Shown in pieces: positions 1 through 10,697 of a stretch of DNA of 64,000 nucleotides (positions within the stretch are counted from its first letter, which is position 1; the number at the start of each line of letters is the position of its first letter). Origin of the DNA: Flammula alnicola (taxonomy: Eukaryota > Basidiomycota > Agaricomycetes > Agaricales > Strophariaceae). The translations under genes were made by a program, and so were the position numbers. The notes below the pieces were generated by a model, which saw nothing but the letters and a program-made list of their open reading frames with translations, was not told the DNA's origin and searched no databases. The stretch covers positions 202,805 to 266,804 of the forward strand of contig JADNRV010000068.1 of assembly GCA_015499995.1 (NCBI GenBank), in the 5' to 3' direction.

Positions 1-12
1 AGATAACGGACG

Positions 13-591
13 TCATAGCGACGAGAACTCGAATATACCTTCGAGTTTTTGGCCTTCTTCTGAGACGCTTCGGCAGGCCCTTCTGCTTTTCTTTTCGCCA
101 TGTTGAGTGGATGGAGGAAGAGAAAACGCGTGACGTTGTGCGATACAGTATTTATACCAGATACTGTGCCGACTGTGCTGGCAAACCGGCTCGAATTTGA
201 AGGCTTGATCCATTAACGAGCTGGCAGTGTAGGAAGTCAAGTTAATGACCAATCGCCCTGCCAATAATTTGAATAAACGGGAGACGTACCTTTCCCAAAA
301 TAATGGAATATACCGGCCAAGTTGATCGGACAAGTGCCCATCATCAGGGTTGTAATTCAGAAGTAGAATGACCCGAATAACTGCTGGCATGCTGAGCGCA
401 GCAAACACAAGACTCCCTGGTGTAAGAAGGGACTGTGAGTGCATAAATTGAATCATTTGACGATCGATGGCTTACCGCAAGGGATATGTCGAGGGAAGTA
501 TTATTGTGAAAAGTAACGACCTGGCTCTTTTCACGGAATGTCGGAAGATACAAATCGCAATACGTAAAAAACCTGGGCTCACCCTGAATCC
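13..591 (-). CDS. Hypothetical spliced gene, partial
   Basis: I do not recognise this protein. On the minus strand, open segments join across two good introns: 475-433 (GTAAGC..CACAG, 43 nt) and 289-221 (GTACGT..GCCAG, 69 nt). Splicing links a segment ending in NTSLDISLA to one with ALSMPAVIRVILLLNYNPDD and then to one starting SSLMDQAFKFEP. The Leu/Val/Ile stretch around the second segment could be one hydrophobic helix; no domain is evident. The 5' part (upstream of about 591) may hold another intron ending near the CAG at the start of the GEPRFFTYCD segment, and the 3' end may run off the window. Confidence is limited because only splice signals and open reading support it. Confidence 0.35.
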
Positions 592-880
592 TTGAACAAG
601 ATCCGTTTCGGATGCGACTGGTGATAGATGGCGTAAGTCATCGATTGTCAAGGAGGTTTTTTGTGGAGGATACACATTACAGAAAAAATATCACGTTGCT
701 GCTCTACATAGTACATGAGACCACAATACTCTAACACTACCACAATCCCTGCAGAAAGAAGATATAATCAGCATGACTGAATAGAAAATAGAGTACTTAC
801 CATGTAACGGAGTGAAATGAGCGATATTCGAGATCTTCCGGTGTAGCGCAGCGAAATCACCGCAATGCTTGCATTGTCTG

Positions 881-1253
881 TCTGCGACACAGTCAGCAGA
901 GTAGCATTCATCCAGCGACACAGTCAGCTGGATAAAATCCCGGCGAGCGACACAGTCAGCTCGCTGGAGTGTGGACAATGGAGACGATGGTGATGTTGAG
1001 TCTGACAATGACGTGTGCGAACAGCAGGTAAGGTAAGGCTGTTGCCAAACATTGCGCTGCCAAACATTGCCTTGCCAAATATTGATGGCAAATCTATCCA
1101 AGTCCGGTCAATGCGATAACGATAAGAACACCTACCACCTTGTGCTAACTCTCATAGTTTCCCCGTTTGAAGGGCTGACTGTGTCGCCCATTCAACGTGA
1201 ATAGAGCTGACTGTGTCGCTCTCTCTTTTTCAGTAGAGCTGACTGTGTCGCTC
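881..1253. repeat. Constant-loop hairpin cluster 1 (six units)
   Basis: Six short inverted repeats share one 10-nt loop, TGACTGTGTC on one strand and GACACAGTCA on the other, but each has its own stem. Minus orientation: 881-900 (stem TCTGC/GCAGA), 910-933 (ATCCAGC/GCTGGAT), 943-964 (GCGAGC/GCTCGC). Plus orientation: 1167-1195 (GGGC/GCCC, then one bulged A, then TTGAA/TTCAA), 1203-1222 (AGAGC/GCTCT), 1236-1253 (GAGC/GCTC). Orientation flips between 964 and 1167. Arms pair while differing in sequence, so pairing rather than sequence is kept, or each insertion copied its target as an inverted duplicate. No known element was recognised. Confidence 0.85.
1042..1092. repeat. Triplicated short repeat
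   Basis: Three close copies of a TTGCCAAACATTG-like word lie in tandem here, followed by a fourth partial ATTGATGGCAAA. They sit between hairpin cluster 1 and the hairpins at 1167. On the minus strand they would encode a repeated NxWQ motif, but I see no good reason to call coding. Confidence 0.5.
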
Positions 1254-1502
1254 CGCCAGGACTTTATTACTGCTCTCAAGCATACGACCAAGATCTCGAC
1301 TCCATCTGCAAGTGATTTTAAGCAGGTTCGTGGTTTCACATTGTCCAAGTGGCGCCAACATCGGTGTTTACTCTCGTCACTTGAGGTGCAGGAGCCACCT
1401 GGGCAGCGGTCTCGACAACCATTAATCGTCAAACGGCGCCAGCTCAGAATCCGTGATAGATATTCGGCAAGGAAAATAAGCGCCGACAGGGATGGAACCG
1501 CA

Positions 1503-2063
1503 TCACGCGTCAAATACTTCGATCCATGACATGTTGAAGGTGGGGAACATGCTGTCCTCAAATGTGGACATCTGAATTGTGTGATCGCCAGGAGATACTT
1601 CGAGCCATGGCTGTGCCATTTTGACGGTGGGGAACATGCTGTCCTCAAACGTGGACATCTGAATTGTGCGATCGCCGGGAGAGCTGATAGATGAAGGCGA
1701 AAATGTAAGGCCTGTCGATTTGTCTGGCCTGGAAGCTGAGGTTCTTTTTTTCAGGAAATTGCAGGGGCGATCACTTCGAAGAGGTCGTAGCACACGCGGC
1801 GACCGTCCGCTGAAAGGACGATGGACAGTGGAGGTGCTGGTGTTGCTGTTGGGGGTGTTGCAGCTGGCGTATGTACACTGAACATTTCCGATAGCAGTAT
1901 CGTTCATTTGTGCAGTGATTTGTTGACTCTGTTGCTGACTGGTGGAGTCGCGAGTGTGCAGAATTGACTTATGTCTGAGGATGTGATAAGATAATACATG
2001 ATAAGATAAGATAACGATTATTACTAATAATTTTGGATAGGGCTCGTGATCAACCCTCAACAA
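1503..2063 (-). CDS. Hypothetical protein with internal duplication
   Basis: A 186-codon open frame on the minus strand. Its C-terminal half contains two near-identical peptide blocks, each with the core TIQMSTFEDSMFPT preceded by SPGD, from the tandem DNA duplication at 1514-1680. The duplication keeps frame and shows mostly synonymous or mild changes (for example H versus R after SPGD), which favours coding. The middle is Ser/Thr/Arg rich and no domain was recognised. The start codon and any introns are uncertain. Confidence 0.3.
   Translation of the reverse strand: MLRVDHEPYPKLLVIIVILSYHVLSYHILRHKSILHTRDSTSQQQSQQITAQMNDTAIGNVQCTYASCNTPNSNTSTSTVHRPFSGRSPRVLRPLRSDRPCNFLKKRTSASRPDKSTGLTFSPSSISSPGDRTIQMSTFEDSMFPTVKMAQPWLEVSPGDHTIQMSTFEDSMFPTFNMSWIEVFDA
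1514..1680. repeat. Tandem duplication, about 81 + 86 bp
   Basis: Two direct copies: 1514-1594 and 1595-1680. Both contain GGTGGGGAACATGCTGTCCT and the sequence through GATCGCC; they differ at a few bases and by a short insertion before the conserved block. It lies between the two hairpin clusters. Confidence 0.75.
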
Positions 2064-2208
2064 TCAAGTTCGCACAATAATGTTTAGCTGTCTCTTGTCC
2101 TTCGCCCCCTTCAAGTTACGCGCCCAATTCACTCTCCTGTCGAACTCAATCCTTGTGCGTGGTTGCATTTATCTTTACTTTTGGTTTCAGGTTGCATTCC
2201 ACCCAAAG

Positions 2209-2379
2209 GAGGAGCTGACTGTGTCGCTCCTCTGCCATCACCAGCTGACTGTGTCGCTGGTGAGCTTTCCAACGGTCTGACTGTGTCGACTGACGGATTT
2301 GGGTACCGTGGACATGACGGCTGCCCCCTTGTCATCGTTGACTGTGTCGATCAGCTGTGCTGGCTGACTGTGTCGCCAG
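2209..2379. repeat. Constant-loop hairpin cluster 2 (five units)
   Basis: Five more hairpins with loop TGACTGTGTC, all in plus orientation: 2209-2232 (stem GAGGAGC/GCTCCTC), 2238-2263 (TCACCAGC/GCTGGTGA, eight perfect pairs), 2275-2290 (GTC/GAC, extendable with one G-T pair), 2334-2351 (degenerate, ATC/GAT with a shifted loop), 2360-2379 (CTGGC/GCCAG). The cluster ends about 60 nt before the first ATG of the next gene, so it would fall in its promoter or 5' UTR. Confidence 0.85.
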
Positions 2380-2879
2380 TTTTCACAGCTTGGGAGCGCT
2401 TCCTTTCTCGACTGACCTTTGATTGTTTCAGATATTCCTCATGTCGATTCCGTCCACTTCATCTCCCAGTGCATTGTTCGGTATATACCTTGCTTCATCT
2501 TCTGCCATAGCTCTGATTGCATGTTCTCTTTTTGCTAGATGGATATCTGGATTATTATGGTCATAAACGAAGCACGAATGGATTGGCGGTCTTTGAGCCG
2601 TTCACGCGCAAGGGATCATGTATGTGCTGTCTTAACTTTTTCTCGAAAGGGAGGAAGCTGACAGGTTTTCAGCACCATGGTCAGGGTCCGATGCCTCTGC
2701 CGTTGGAGAGCTTCGTCAACCGCTGAGGTACGACGTACCTGGTCTTTCCTATGGAAAGTCAGGTTTGGACCCAGAGGATCGTCCTCGGCCAACGCGATTG
2801 ATCGTCACCTCTCCCAACATGGACTGGATCCCCGACCTGGCTAAGGATCCCCGCAAGGTCCAGGTTCGCACCAATGGCC

Positions 2880-4764
2880 GAGTACTTTTCACTCCCCCAC
2901 TGATTCCATGTGGAATGGGAGGGAATCCACGTGGAATGGAGGGAATCCATGTGGAATGGTTATGGAATCCACGTGGAATGGAGGCAATCCATGTGGAATG
3001 GAGGGAATCCACGTGGAATCCACATGGAATCCACATGGAATGATAAAATTCCTGTGGAATTGGAGGGAATTCCGTGAACTTCTATCCACTTCAGAGGGGA
3101 TGTAGACAGCAATGGACAGTGTAGGACAAAATCAAATATATTTATTTAAACTACAATTACATGGATATACTACAAATAAAAGCAAGAAAACGAGCTGCAG
3201 GAATGCCTGCAGCTCGTTTGCGATGTACCAGGAGCCCACTGCCCCGCCTCGTTCTCCACCTTTGCCGTGGTGGGCTGGTCCTCCCGCGGCGGCGGCGGCG
3301 TTGTCGTTGTCAGTGGGCCGGTGCTCGCTGCGGCGTCGTTCGTGCGGGTCGTCCGTGGGCGCCCGCGTTCGCGTGTGTGGCGGTTGTTGCTGTTGTGGGC
3401 GGTCCACCCGCCGCGTCGTCGCGTCATCCTGCTCGTCGTCGCGTGCTGCGCCGGTGGTTACCGCCGTTGCCGTTGTCGTCGTGGTGCTATTGGCAGCCCC
3501 GGCTGCGCTCGTGCACCTGCGGGTTTGTCGTCGTCGCGTCTGTGGTCGCGTCGTCGGTGTCTCCGTGGGCGCTTCGTCGGCGCCTCCGTGGTCGCGTCGT
3601 TGGGCCTTCCATGGTCCGGGCGTGGTCGCCTCCATCGGGGTCGCGCCGTCGTTACCTCCGTTGAGCCTTCCGTGGTCGCGGCGTGGGCCTTCGTGGTCGC
3701 GTCGTCGCTGTCGCTGGGGTGTTGTCGCGTCGGCGGTCGTGACGTCGTCACCTCCGTGGTCGCGTCGGTGGTCGCGTCGTCGGTGCGTCCGTCGATGCGT
3801 CGTCGTCGTCGTTAGGGATGTGACGGGGGAGGGTGGACCTATGAGGTGTGGGTGGGCGCTACGACGGCCGCGTCGTTGGCAGCCGTCGCCGCGCTCGTGC
3901 GTCAGCGGGTCGTCGTCGTCGTCGGGCTCGCGGTCTGGTCTTGGTCGTCGCGGGTCTTCGGTCTTGTCGGCGGGGCCGCGTCCGTGGGCGCTACACGTCA
4001 CGGCCGTCGGGTGGCACTTGGTGCTGTCGGGGGCGGTCAGGTGGAACCCTGGCGTCATTTTCCGCGCCCGGGGTCACGTCGCATCTGCGAGGTAACGGGG
4101 TGGGGGTTAGGTCTCGTCGTGGGGGTCGTCGTTCGCGACGCACCGTATGGGCCTCCCATTTGCTGGGTCCCCCCTTGGTATCCAAACCCCCCCGCGGCGT
4201 GTTTGCCCTCACGCGCCGCGTGTCGCTGTCGCCGTCGCCGTCGCTGTCTTCGTCGTCGCGGTTGTGCGGTGCCAGCGGGTGTCCGCAAGGGGAGTGGTGG
4301 TGGTGGTGGAACGGATGGTGGTGGTGGTGGAACGGATGGTGGTGGGAGGAAAGAAGGTGATGACGTGGCAATGTTGCAGCCGCGTCACATCGTGCGGCAA
4401 TCGATTGCCGGGTTGCCGAAGGCACGTGCACTCGCCAAATTCGGAATCCATCACGAATTAACAAAAATCATTGTATAATTAATGTAAAATGATTAATTAA
4501 TTACTTAATATATCGATTACACAATAAATATACTAAATTATTGCACAGCTGACCGGATTCCATTTTGCGTTCCATTTTGCGTTCCGTTCCGGCAAATTCC
4601 GGTGCCCATACCGGATTCCGGGTCAATCCGGTACCCATTCCACCGGACTGACATCCGGTATTTTGGCTGGTCCCTGTGCCAAACCCATTCCACCGGAATT
4701 GCCCGGAATCCACGTGGATTCCGCCGGATTCCACTAGGAATCCGTGGGGGACACATAAGAACTC
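2880..4764. mobile_element. 1,885-bp non-autonomous DNA transposon, copy 1
   Basis: Flanked by an exact 8-bp duplication, CAATGGCC, at 2872-2879 and 4765-4772. Ends are imperfect inverted repeats: GAGTACTTTTCACTCCCCCA at the left and, read inward from the right, GAGTTCTTATGTGTCCCCCA. Subterminal DNA is packed with short palindromic words: GGAATCCACGTGGAAT-type on the left and CCGGAATCC/GGATTCCGG-type on the right. The interior is very GC-rich with CGTCGT-type low complexity; no transposase motif was found. An 8-bp duplication fits hAT, but Zisupton/KDZ elements also make 8-bp duplications, so the enzyme is undecided. Insertion disrupts the gene at 2441-6935. Confidence 0.9.
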
Positions 4765-5669
4765 CAATGGCCGCTTCTGCACAGGCGATTTCACCTTATG
4801 GCCGCAATGGTACTTCTCTGGCACATACTACCTACCGTACGTTCGCCGAAAGCCCAGTGACGAGGAACTCGACAATGACGAATACAAGCTGCTTTGGTAC
4901 GATATGAAACGTAGCGACTTCATGCTGGAGCCGGGTGCAACTGTGGGCGACCTTGGTCAAGTGAAACCTGAGCTTGTTGTCAAGCTCGCAAACTTGCGAT
5001 GGGACTTTTCGCGTAAGATCAAGAAGCTGCACTTATCTGGATGACATGACATCAAGGATCTGGATGAATTGCTCTACAGCGAGCGCGGAATGCACTTCGC
5101 TGTCGTAGCACTCGACTGCGCTCCTCAATCCTTTCTCCTCACCCTTCTGACTTTGACATCATTTCAACGGCACTTCCTCGAATGTTTGGCCTGCTTCGAG
5201 TACATTACAATCTACAAGCAACGACCCCTCAATGATTCCGGCGAACCTCATCCCCTCAACAAAGGTCTCATTGGTGCAGTGACTTGTCACCTGGAGATTG
5301 CAAATCAGTTGTACTACATGGGCGTCCCTGTCTGGCTGGTGCGCCCACCAGGTGCTATTCCCTATGACATGAACATTGGCGCACAGTGTTATCCAAGAGA
5401 TCCGTCATACCTCGTCTCCGACACATTTCCTGAAACTGATATAATTTGGATTGGCGATGCAGGGGCAATTCGCAACTGTGCATGTCAGGGCCTCAGAGCG
5501 GGCAACCTTCGTCTCGGCCACGCAGCAAGAGTTCGTCAGCCAGGTGAATTCCAGGATGCAGTTCGTAAGTAATCTCAGTTTTGCTGCATTTTGCATTCGT
5601 CTGAAGTATGATTAGGTTCTTCTACAGCAACGTCGCCTCCTGCGTCAGCAAGCCTTGCGGCTTCTTCGT

Positions 5670-5845
5670 CGATGTCTTTATCCCCTTCTTTGCAAGCACC
5701 CTCTTCTTCGGCGCCCTCTTCTTCGCAAGCGCCTTCTTCTTCGCAAGCACTGCCTTCTTTGCAAGCACCGCCTTCTTTGCAAGCACCGCCTTCTTTGCAA
5801 GCACCGCCTTCTTCGCAAGCACCGCCTTCTTTGCAACCATCCCCA
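5670..5845 (+). repeat. Coding trinucleotide-like repeat (SLQAP/SSQAP)
   Basis: About ten degenerate copies of a 15-18-nt unit around CTTCTTTGCAAGCACCG. In the gene's frame it encodes a disordered Ser/Leu/Gln/Ala/Pro linker. The two other plus frames and one minus frame are also open, so those open frames are artefacts. Confidence 0.75.
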
Positions 5846-6935
5846 TTGTCAATATCCTCCCAGAAATTGATTGCTCCTGTCCGCTATGTAACTCTTCACT
5901 TTCCGATTAGGCATGAAAAGTTCCTCAATCCCGTCTCACCTATCACCCCTCAGCTTGACGAGATCTGGGCTCATGCTCTGACAACCGTCAACAGGGACTG
6001 GCAGCAAGTTTTGGACCACGACTATCGTGAGGCGCTGCGAGGATATCCTTTCCCGGACCCATATATATTTGCAAGACCGGATTGGCAGACAGGTCGAATC
6101 AAGATGTATATTGTCGCATGGCTAAGTATTCGGGCAGCTTGGTCGCAGCGGACAACGACTTGGGAAGAGGATGACAATAAGATGCCTGGGCCTCAAGACT
6201 GAGGATTTCTTGGCGGATGTTTGTGGGAAGATGGGCCTTTTGAGTAAGGCTGGAAATGCGTCGGTTGGAGCATCTGCCGTGGCGTCAACCCCTCTTCAAA
6301 GCACATCGTCAACATCGTCGGGTAGTCGCTCAGCAGCAAAGAGGCAGAAGGCGTCAACCACAAAATCTAGCACTCTCTTCAAGATCGACTTGTCCAAGCT
6401 GAACTTCGATGGTGGCGTCTTCTGGAATCGCAAGCTTATTGCAAGTGGAGCTGATCTCAACTCTGGGAACATCACAATCGACCTGCAGATTGCTCGGGAA
6501 ATCGTCTGGAACCTTTTCGAAAACAACTTCCGGATCGAACTTCTCTATCTTGATCGATGCATCTTTCCGAGGATTCACATGTCCGTGAAAGAGGGAGAGG
6601 AAAGGGATGAGATGGTTTATGATTGTTTTCACCTCAGAAAGCCTGTGTCTCTGGACTTCGACGGGTCCGAGCAACATGAAGGATTGGGTGCTGCGGATTA
6701 TGAGGCTCGGATGAAACAGGTGGACAACTTTCGCCTTCTCTTGAGTTCATGGTCAGGTCCACCGGCAGAGAAGCTCAGGAGAATGTCGGCACTTACGTTT
6801 TCGGAGGGGTGGGACATCGAGAGTACGCTGGAGACCGTACAAGCAGTCGAACGGATTGCGTACCCGTTCTACTGCCAGACATTCTTTGCCTACTTCGGTC
6901 AAGCACCATCTTTGCCTCACGTTCAGCCCGGTTGA

Positions 6936-7287
6936 TCGCCATCTCTTCACATTCGGACATGGGCATTGTAGTTTTTCTTGTCGGTACGTGTCTTATTACC
7001 TGTCAACCTTGTTTTAGATCAAGTGACTGACAGGCATATGTGTTGTACTAGTGTTTTATTTTTGTTATCGCTGTCTGTGATTCGTCCCCGCTGGATGGAT
7101 CTCAATATATGTTTTTGTTGTTGCGTGCGTGATCTGCGTGATTGATATGGCTATTTCTGTCTGTTGTTAAAGGTATGATCTTCAACGGTTGCTTTCTTTC
7201 CTTCCTTCCCTCGCCTGCTCTGTCTCGCAACGAAATTTTTGCTGCTTGTTGGCTTTTTTACTGCTATCATTGCCTTGTTACTGTGCT
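6936..7287. other. Intergenic, between broken gene and KDZ gene
   Basis: T-rich sequence leading to the KDZ start codon. No terminal inverted repeat or target duplication was identified, so the left boundary of the KDZ element remains open. Confidence 0.4.
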
Positions 7288-10200
7288 ATGCCTAGCCTAT
7301 TCCGACGTGCCTCTCAGAGGAATGTGGCCCACCCCGTCCTGCCGGAAGGTCTGGTTCGTGCTGAGGACGTGCCCCAGCCACGTCACCCCTACGGTTCCGG
7401 TAACGTTGTGACTGGTATTCAAGGACGTGTTCATACGGAGGCTGGCTTACTGAGTCAAGTCACCCATGGGTCTTCTATGCAATTGCCGATGCCTGCTGAA
7501 GTGGCACCACATGTGGACCTGGGTCTTGGCGATCAACCAGATGCAGCGAGTAGCGCAGAGGGTAAGAATGGCAAGAAGCAGAGGCAGTGGAGGAAGTGGA
7601 GTGAGGATATCATACCATCGTTGTTGGAGCCTTATCTGCAGTTGCTACAAGAATCAGAGGGTCTACGCAACTTGGAGTTGCTACGAAATCAAGTGGGCTG
7701 TGCTGGCTGTGCTCGTGGCCAGTTTCTCGATGTTTCGTGTATATTCTTTAACAGTGGGTACAATTTCTGCCACATATAGCCTTGATATTAAATTATACTC
7801 TTTCATAGAAATCGAGAAGATTAAACTTTGCACTTGCACCGAACCTGCTTTACAACTCCTCCATATGGGTCTATTCCCTTGTGCACCATCTCAGCCATCT
7901 TTGGCTGTGGACTTGAATGTTTTGGACTTCGCTTCTGACTTGTTCGTGAATGCAGCACCAAACACTACAGCTTGGTGTGAAACACTGGAGGGCTTTCTAA
8001 GTGCTCGGCATTTTAAACTGGAGACGCGTGTTAGTATTTCTTTTTTTGCTTTAAGGCTTTAATGCTAAAAAGGATACAAATAATTTAGAACAGTTTGCGT
8101 GGCCGATTTGGGAATGCTTTGCATTGGTACGCAACCTTAACAAATGAGAAGAATTTGCGGATGCGGGACTACTTGGACAATGTTCGGGGCTCTATATTGT
8201 CAATGGACGAGGATGCACCGGTTGTTGGTGAATCTGATGGTAAGTCTGACTTCTGCATTTACTGTTATTATATGACAACTTCTATTAGATAATGTAGCTC
8301 ATACGCCTCAGCATTTGCCTCCTATTTCTGTGGTAAATGAGCCAAATACTGGAAAAGGTCAGTTAATATATATTCAATTTTACACCTGCAGATATATCAT
8401 AGATGCTTTTCCAGATGACCCAAGTAATGCTTTTGCGGGACGTCCTGACCGTCCAAGTGAATATCTATGGCAAAGGTGCCCACTATGCTTCGGCGGTGAG
8501 AATTGGGCTAAAGAACATGACCTGTAAGTCTGTCATCTTTCAGAGTGGAGGTTGAAACTAATATTATAAAAGTGTGGATGCAATTGTATGTATTGATGCA
8601 TGCTTCACACAAAAGCACAGAAAGTCACAAGGTAAAGCTTGGAATGCACCTCGCTCTCATCCTGAAACTGTGTTCGTGCCTCCTGATGAAGTAAATGCTA
8701 TGGAGGCAAAAGTTGAGGAGATTCGACCTAGCGACAAAAGTAAACATTCAGAATCTGGAGCTGTGTCTGGTCATAAACGTTCAGAATCTCGAGCTGCTTC
8801 TGGTCATAAACATACAGTGCCTGAAAACTCTGATCCTGAGTATGAACCTAGAATCCGAGTGCCTATATCTGTTTTGGAAGAATGTAAAGAGTCTTTCTTG
8901 GCTGCAGATGAAAAGCGCATAAAAGCTAGTACTCTGTTCTTTGCAGATACAGGTTTAATGGCCTTGCTCTGTCGACATGATCGTGTGCTATGGTTGGTCA
9001 ATATGACTTCTGCTGGTGAAAAACAACATTATGCTTTGACTTTGCTGAATAAACTGTTTGAGCATATTCCTGAAACCATGCGTATTGGAGTTCTGTATGA
9101 TATTGGATGCCAACTTCATAGAAGTTGTGAAAAGTTTGGCTTCTTGGATGATATTATTGATCACTTGGTCTTTGGAATATCTGTATTTCATGCTTATGGA
9201 CATCAGTGGCCTTGCCAGATTATTTATCATCCTAGAAAGTGTAAAGGTTTTGGCTTGACTGATGGTGAGGGCTGTGAACACTTTTGGAGTTCTATCAAGT
9301 CTCTGATACCTTCTTGCCGTGTTTCCACCTATTTCAATCGGATATACACAATTGACACTCAAATCAAAGCTTTGGATGAGAAATCCTTATTTGGAATGGG
9401 AAAATGGTTGCATTGAAAATGGATTGTAACCAAGGAAAAGAAAAGTGACTCAGAGAATGTATTGCAAACTGTTGATTCCTTGGGTTATTCTGAGAATATC
9501 TTGCATTCAGAGTGGAATGCCCAAGTAACAGAGCAGACCAAACCCCTTAAACGACAGTCAAAAAATCTGGCAAACAAAGAGATAGAAGAAATTCTGTCAT
9601 TAAATAAAGTGGTGGAAACCTACAAGAGCAGAATTACAGAATTGCAAAATATGCTGGATACTGGTGAATATGAACATGACATGGACTTACTGGAAGTACA
9701 AGAGTTTCTACAAGACCTTATGCAAAAGCTAGAAAAAACTCAGAAAGCTGTTGCTAATAAAAAGGCAAAATTATCTGTTGATGGAAAACAAAGCCTGAAA
9801 AAGCTCATGGGAAACGAGTTCTTAAAACATCGTATGAATGCACTGGCCTTAAAGCAAAGAATCAGAGATCGGTTACGTCAGAGAAAGTTTGAGTTGGAGA
9901 ATTTGGAACGTGCTTATCGGATTACTGTAAATCAATCCAAACTGGAAAAACACACCCAACAACAAATTAAACGCAAAGAACCTGGAATTCAAACTCTGGC
10001 TAGAAATTACAACAAGCTTTGTACAGAGCTTGCAAAAATGATTTCTGCAAAAAAAGCTCCATCAGGTGCAATTGCACCTTTGCTTATTGAAATGGAAAAC
10101 TTGTTTAAATTGGATGTTGATGATGATATTTGGCAAGACATTGGTTTAACTAGTGATATTGATGAATTAGAAGAAGTGCCTCTGTGGCTAGGCAATGATG

Positions 10201-10697
10201 ATGTGCGCAAAGGAATAAAGGCTATGCTTGAACATGATCGCTGTGTTGAAGAAGAACGACATTTGATTGCAGAAAGATTGTCTATGCAGCAATGGATGCG
10301 AGAAGAATGGGCAGTAAATAAGACTGCATTGAATTGGTCACAGGATGATGCAAATCTTATGTATCAGCTGACACAAAGATCAGAATATTTGCTCAGACTA
10401 TGCTTGGCATGGGAACCGTTGGTTCGAGGTATCCCTTGTTCAGAATCAAGTTCTTGGGGGCCAAGCCTTGATGAATTGCATTCTGCAAGACAATATGAAG
10501 TCAATGAAAGCTTAATTCAAGCTGATAGCCAAAACAATGAAGGGAATGTTTCAAATGATGACATGGAAATGGACTTTGACAGTGAGGTTGATTATGATTC
10601 AGATGATGAGGAGATGGAGGTTGATGATGCAGAATTGGTGGATAATTTGGAAGTTGATGCTCTTGCAGACAACTTTTTCATAAATTTGAATTATTGA
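7288..10697 (+). pseudogene. KDZ transposase (one in-frame stop)
   Basis: Transposase of the Kyakuja-Dileera-Zisupton superfamily, a cut-and-paste class II enzyme common in basidiomycetes. Six exons: 7288-7753, 7809-8029, 8089-8239, 8289-8357, 8403-8523, 8573-10697, about 1,050 codons. Cysteine clusters: KIKLCTCTEP and CPLCFGG, the latter just before the catalytic region. Core motifs: D519 in YDIGC, HAYGHQWPC near 550, and GLTDGEGCEHFWS near 570-582, as expected for KDZ. The last ~400 residues are charged coiled coil ending in an acidic Asp/Glu tail. Codon 624 (9414-9416) is TGA in KWLH-stop-KW where the family has Arg, a likely CGA-to-TGA change; the frame continues open for 426 codons. Otherwise intact, so recently active or read through. 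Start chosen at the first ATG giving MPSLFRRASQ. Confidence 0.85.

Larger units (their letters stand above)
2441..6935 (+). pseudogene. Interrupted spliced gene of unknown function
   Basis: Exons that join in frame: 2441-2480, 2539-2619, 2673-2879 and, past the transposon at 2880-4764, 4773-5564; then 5628-6935 after an intron with GTAAGT..TACAG ends (5565-5627). Intron 2620-2672 has a GTATGT donor and a CTTAAC branch-like site. The transposon plus its 8-bp duplication adds 1,893 bp, a multiple of three. The frame is then broken by TGA at 5042-5044 and by a one-base shift near 6170-6200. The sequence has a conserved-looking block (QLYYMGVPVWLVRPP near 5300), a Ser/Pro/Gln repeat linker and a C-terminal half with WNLFENNFRIELLYLDR. 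The overall look is of a multi-copy basidiomycete family lacking an assigned function. I infer it is inactive. Confidence 0.6.

Noticed and set aside
3112..4095. Long open frames on both strands inside the GC-rich transposon (also at 49169-50152)
   Set aside because: Four or more frames are open at once with Arg/Ser/Val or Thr/Asp low-complexity; this is what GC-rich CGTCGT DNA gives, with no domain or splice pattern.
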